Shown one piece after another: positions 42,160-42,297 of a DNA stretch of 42,297 nt. The translations under genes and the position numbers were made by a program. Within the stretch, counting starts at the first letter, position 1. Each line of letters begins with the position of its first letter. The notes under the pieces are model-generated. The model saw only the letters and a list, made by a program, of their open reading frames with translations, was not told where the DNA came from and made no database searches. Source of the DNA: an uncultured Bacteroidota bacterium (GTDB lineage: Bacteria > Bacteroidota > Bacteroidia > UKL13-3); the NCBI GenBank assembly GCA_903898215.1, contig CAIUEQ010000288.1, forward strand, positions 1 through 42,297, in the 5' to 3' direction.

Positions 42160-42297
42160 ACCACAAGGTTCGCTAAGTTTACGCAAATTACGCTAAGAAA
42201 ATAATTCAAACTTTGCGCTCATTGATTGTTTCTCTTGAGTCATTGCGGTAAAAAGTCTCAGTATATTTCTCGCTGATTTACGCTGAAAAATTCTGCG
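42160..42297. repeat. CGCTAAG-type repeat region running into the right window edge
   Basis: CGCTAAG recurs at 42171-42177 and 42191-42197 around TTTACGCAAATTA, with related GCGCTC, TTGCGG and TACGCTG words beyond. Non-coding in all frames I checked; a degenerate interspersed repeat cut by the window edge. It also contains the upstream region of the TauE/SafE gene. Confidence 0.4.

Noticed and set aside
42120..42209. N-terminal extension of the TauE/SafE protein
   Set aside because: The extension reads through CGCTAAG-type repeat DNA; the first family-like helix begins at ATG 42119.
1..42297. tRNA, rRNA, CRISPR, integrase or transposase genes
   Set aside because: None was recognised: no cloverleaf-like GC-rich segment, no regularly spaced direct repeats, and no protein with recombinase or transposase motifs.

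Overview
The window is chromosomal DNA from a Bacteroidota bacterium. It is strongly AT-rich. A secreted metalloprotease ends in a type IX secretion sorting domain, several lipoproteins and outer-membrane proteins have Bacteroidota character, and several promoters fit the phylum's TTTG-N19-TAnnTTTG consensus. The sequence does not identify genus or species. Most of it is ordinary core genome. It also holds a carotenoid operon, two large unusual envelope proteins, one small accessory islet and several families of short palindromic repeats.

Layout. 1-2944 (+): the 3' part of aroA, a lipoprotein and a secreted protein of unknown function, then aroC. 3074-4951 (+): secreted M43-type metalloprotease. 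5069-8842 (+): topA, a SirB1/transglutaminase-like protein, and a short PhnA-domain protein whose stop codon overlaps the convergent carotenoid operon. 8839-15837 (-): carotenoid operon in the order MerR/B12-type regulator, crtI, crtB, unknown secreted protein, idi, SRPBCC protein, crtZ, CrtYc/Yd-type lycopene cyclase, UGT-like glycosyltransferase. The predicted product is a glycosylated zeaxanthin-like carotenoid; no GGPP synthase gene is present here. 15970-20646 (-): fabD and a soluble six-PAS plus GAF histidine kinase. 20865-24427 (-): a protein with about 30 copies of an aromatic-Pro motif, a lipoprotein, and queD. 24589-32918 (+): hldD, a very large NtrY-like membrane histidine kinase, and an 1167-residue outer-membrane protein translationally coupled to it. 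33254-34363 (-): a beta-lactamase-fold lipoprotein in which the expected catalytic Lys is Asn. 34577-35809 (+): icd. 35873-38099: accessory islet between two identical 37-bp terminators. 38380-39984 (+): ctpA. 40195-42119 (-): moeA and a TauE/SafE permease.

The best signals for a second look are these. (1) The carotenoid regulator keeps the Wx9EH and ExHxxG cobalamin motifs of CarH photoreceptors, and a perfect 10-bp inverted repeat spans its promoter. (2) The 795-residue FPxYW-repeat protein. (3) The islet between duplicated terminators, with a XRE regulator, a probably frameshifted gene and two small membrane proteins. (4) A 151-bp element of four hairpins that all have TAAA or TTTA loops. 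(5) Two copies, and one decayed copy, of a MITE-like element with 27-bp terminal inverted repeats. (6) Intergenic-type repeats sitting in frame inside aroA and aroC. No tRNA, rRNA, CRISPR array, transposase gene or prophage was found.
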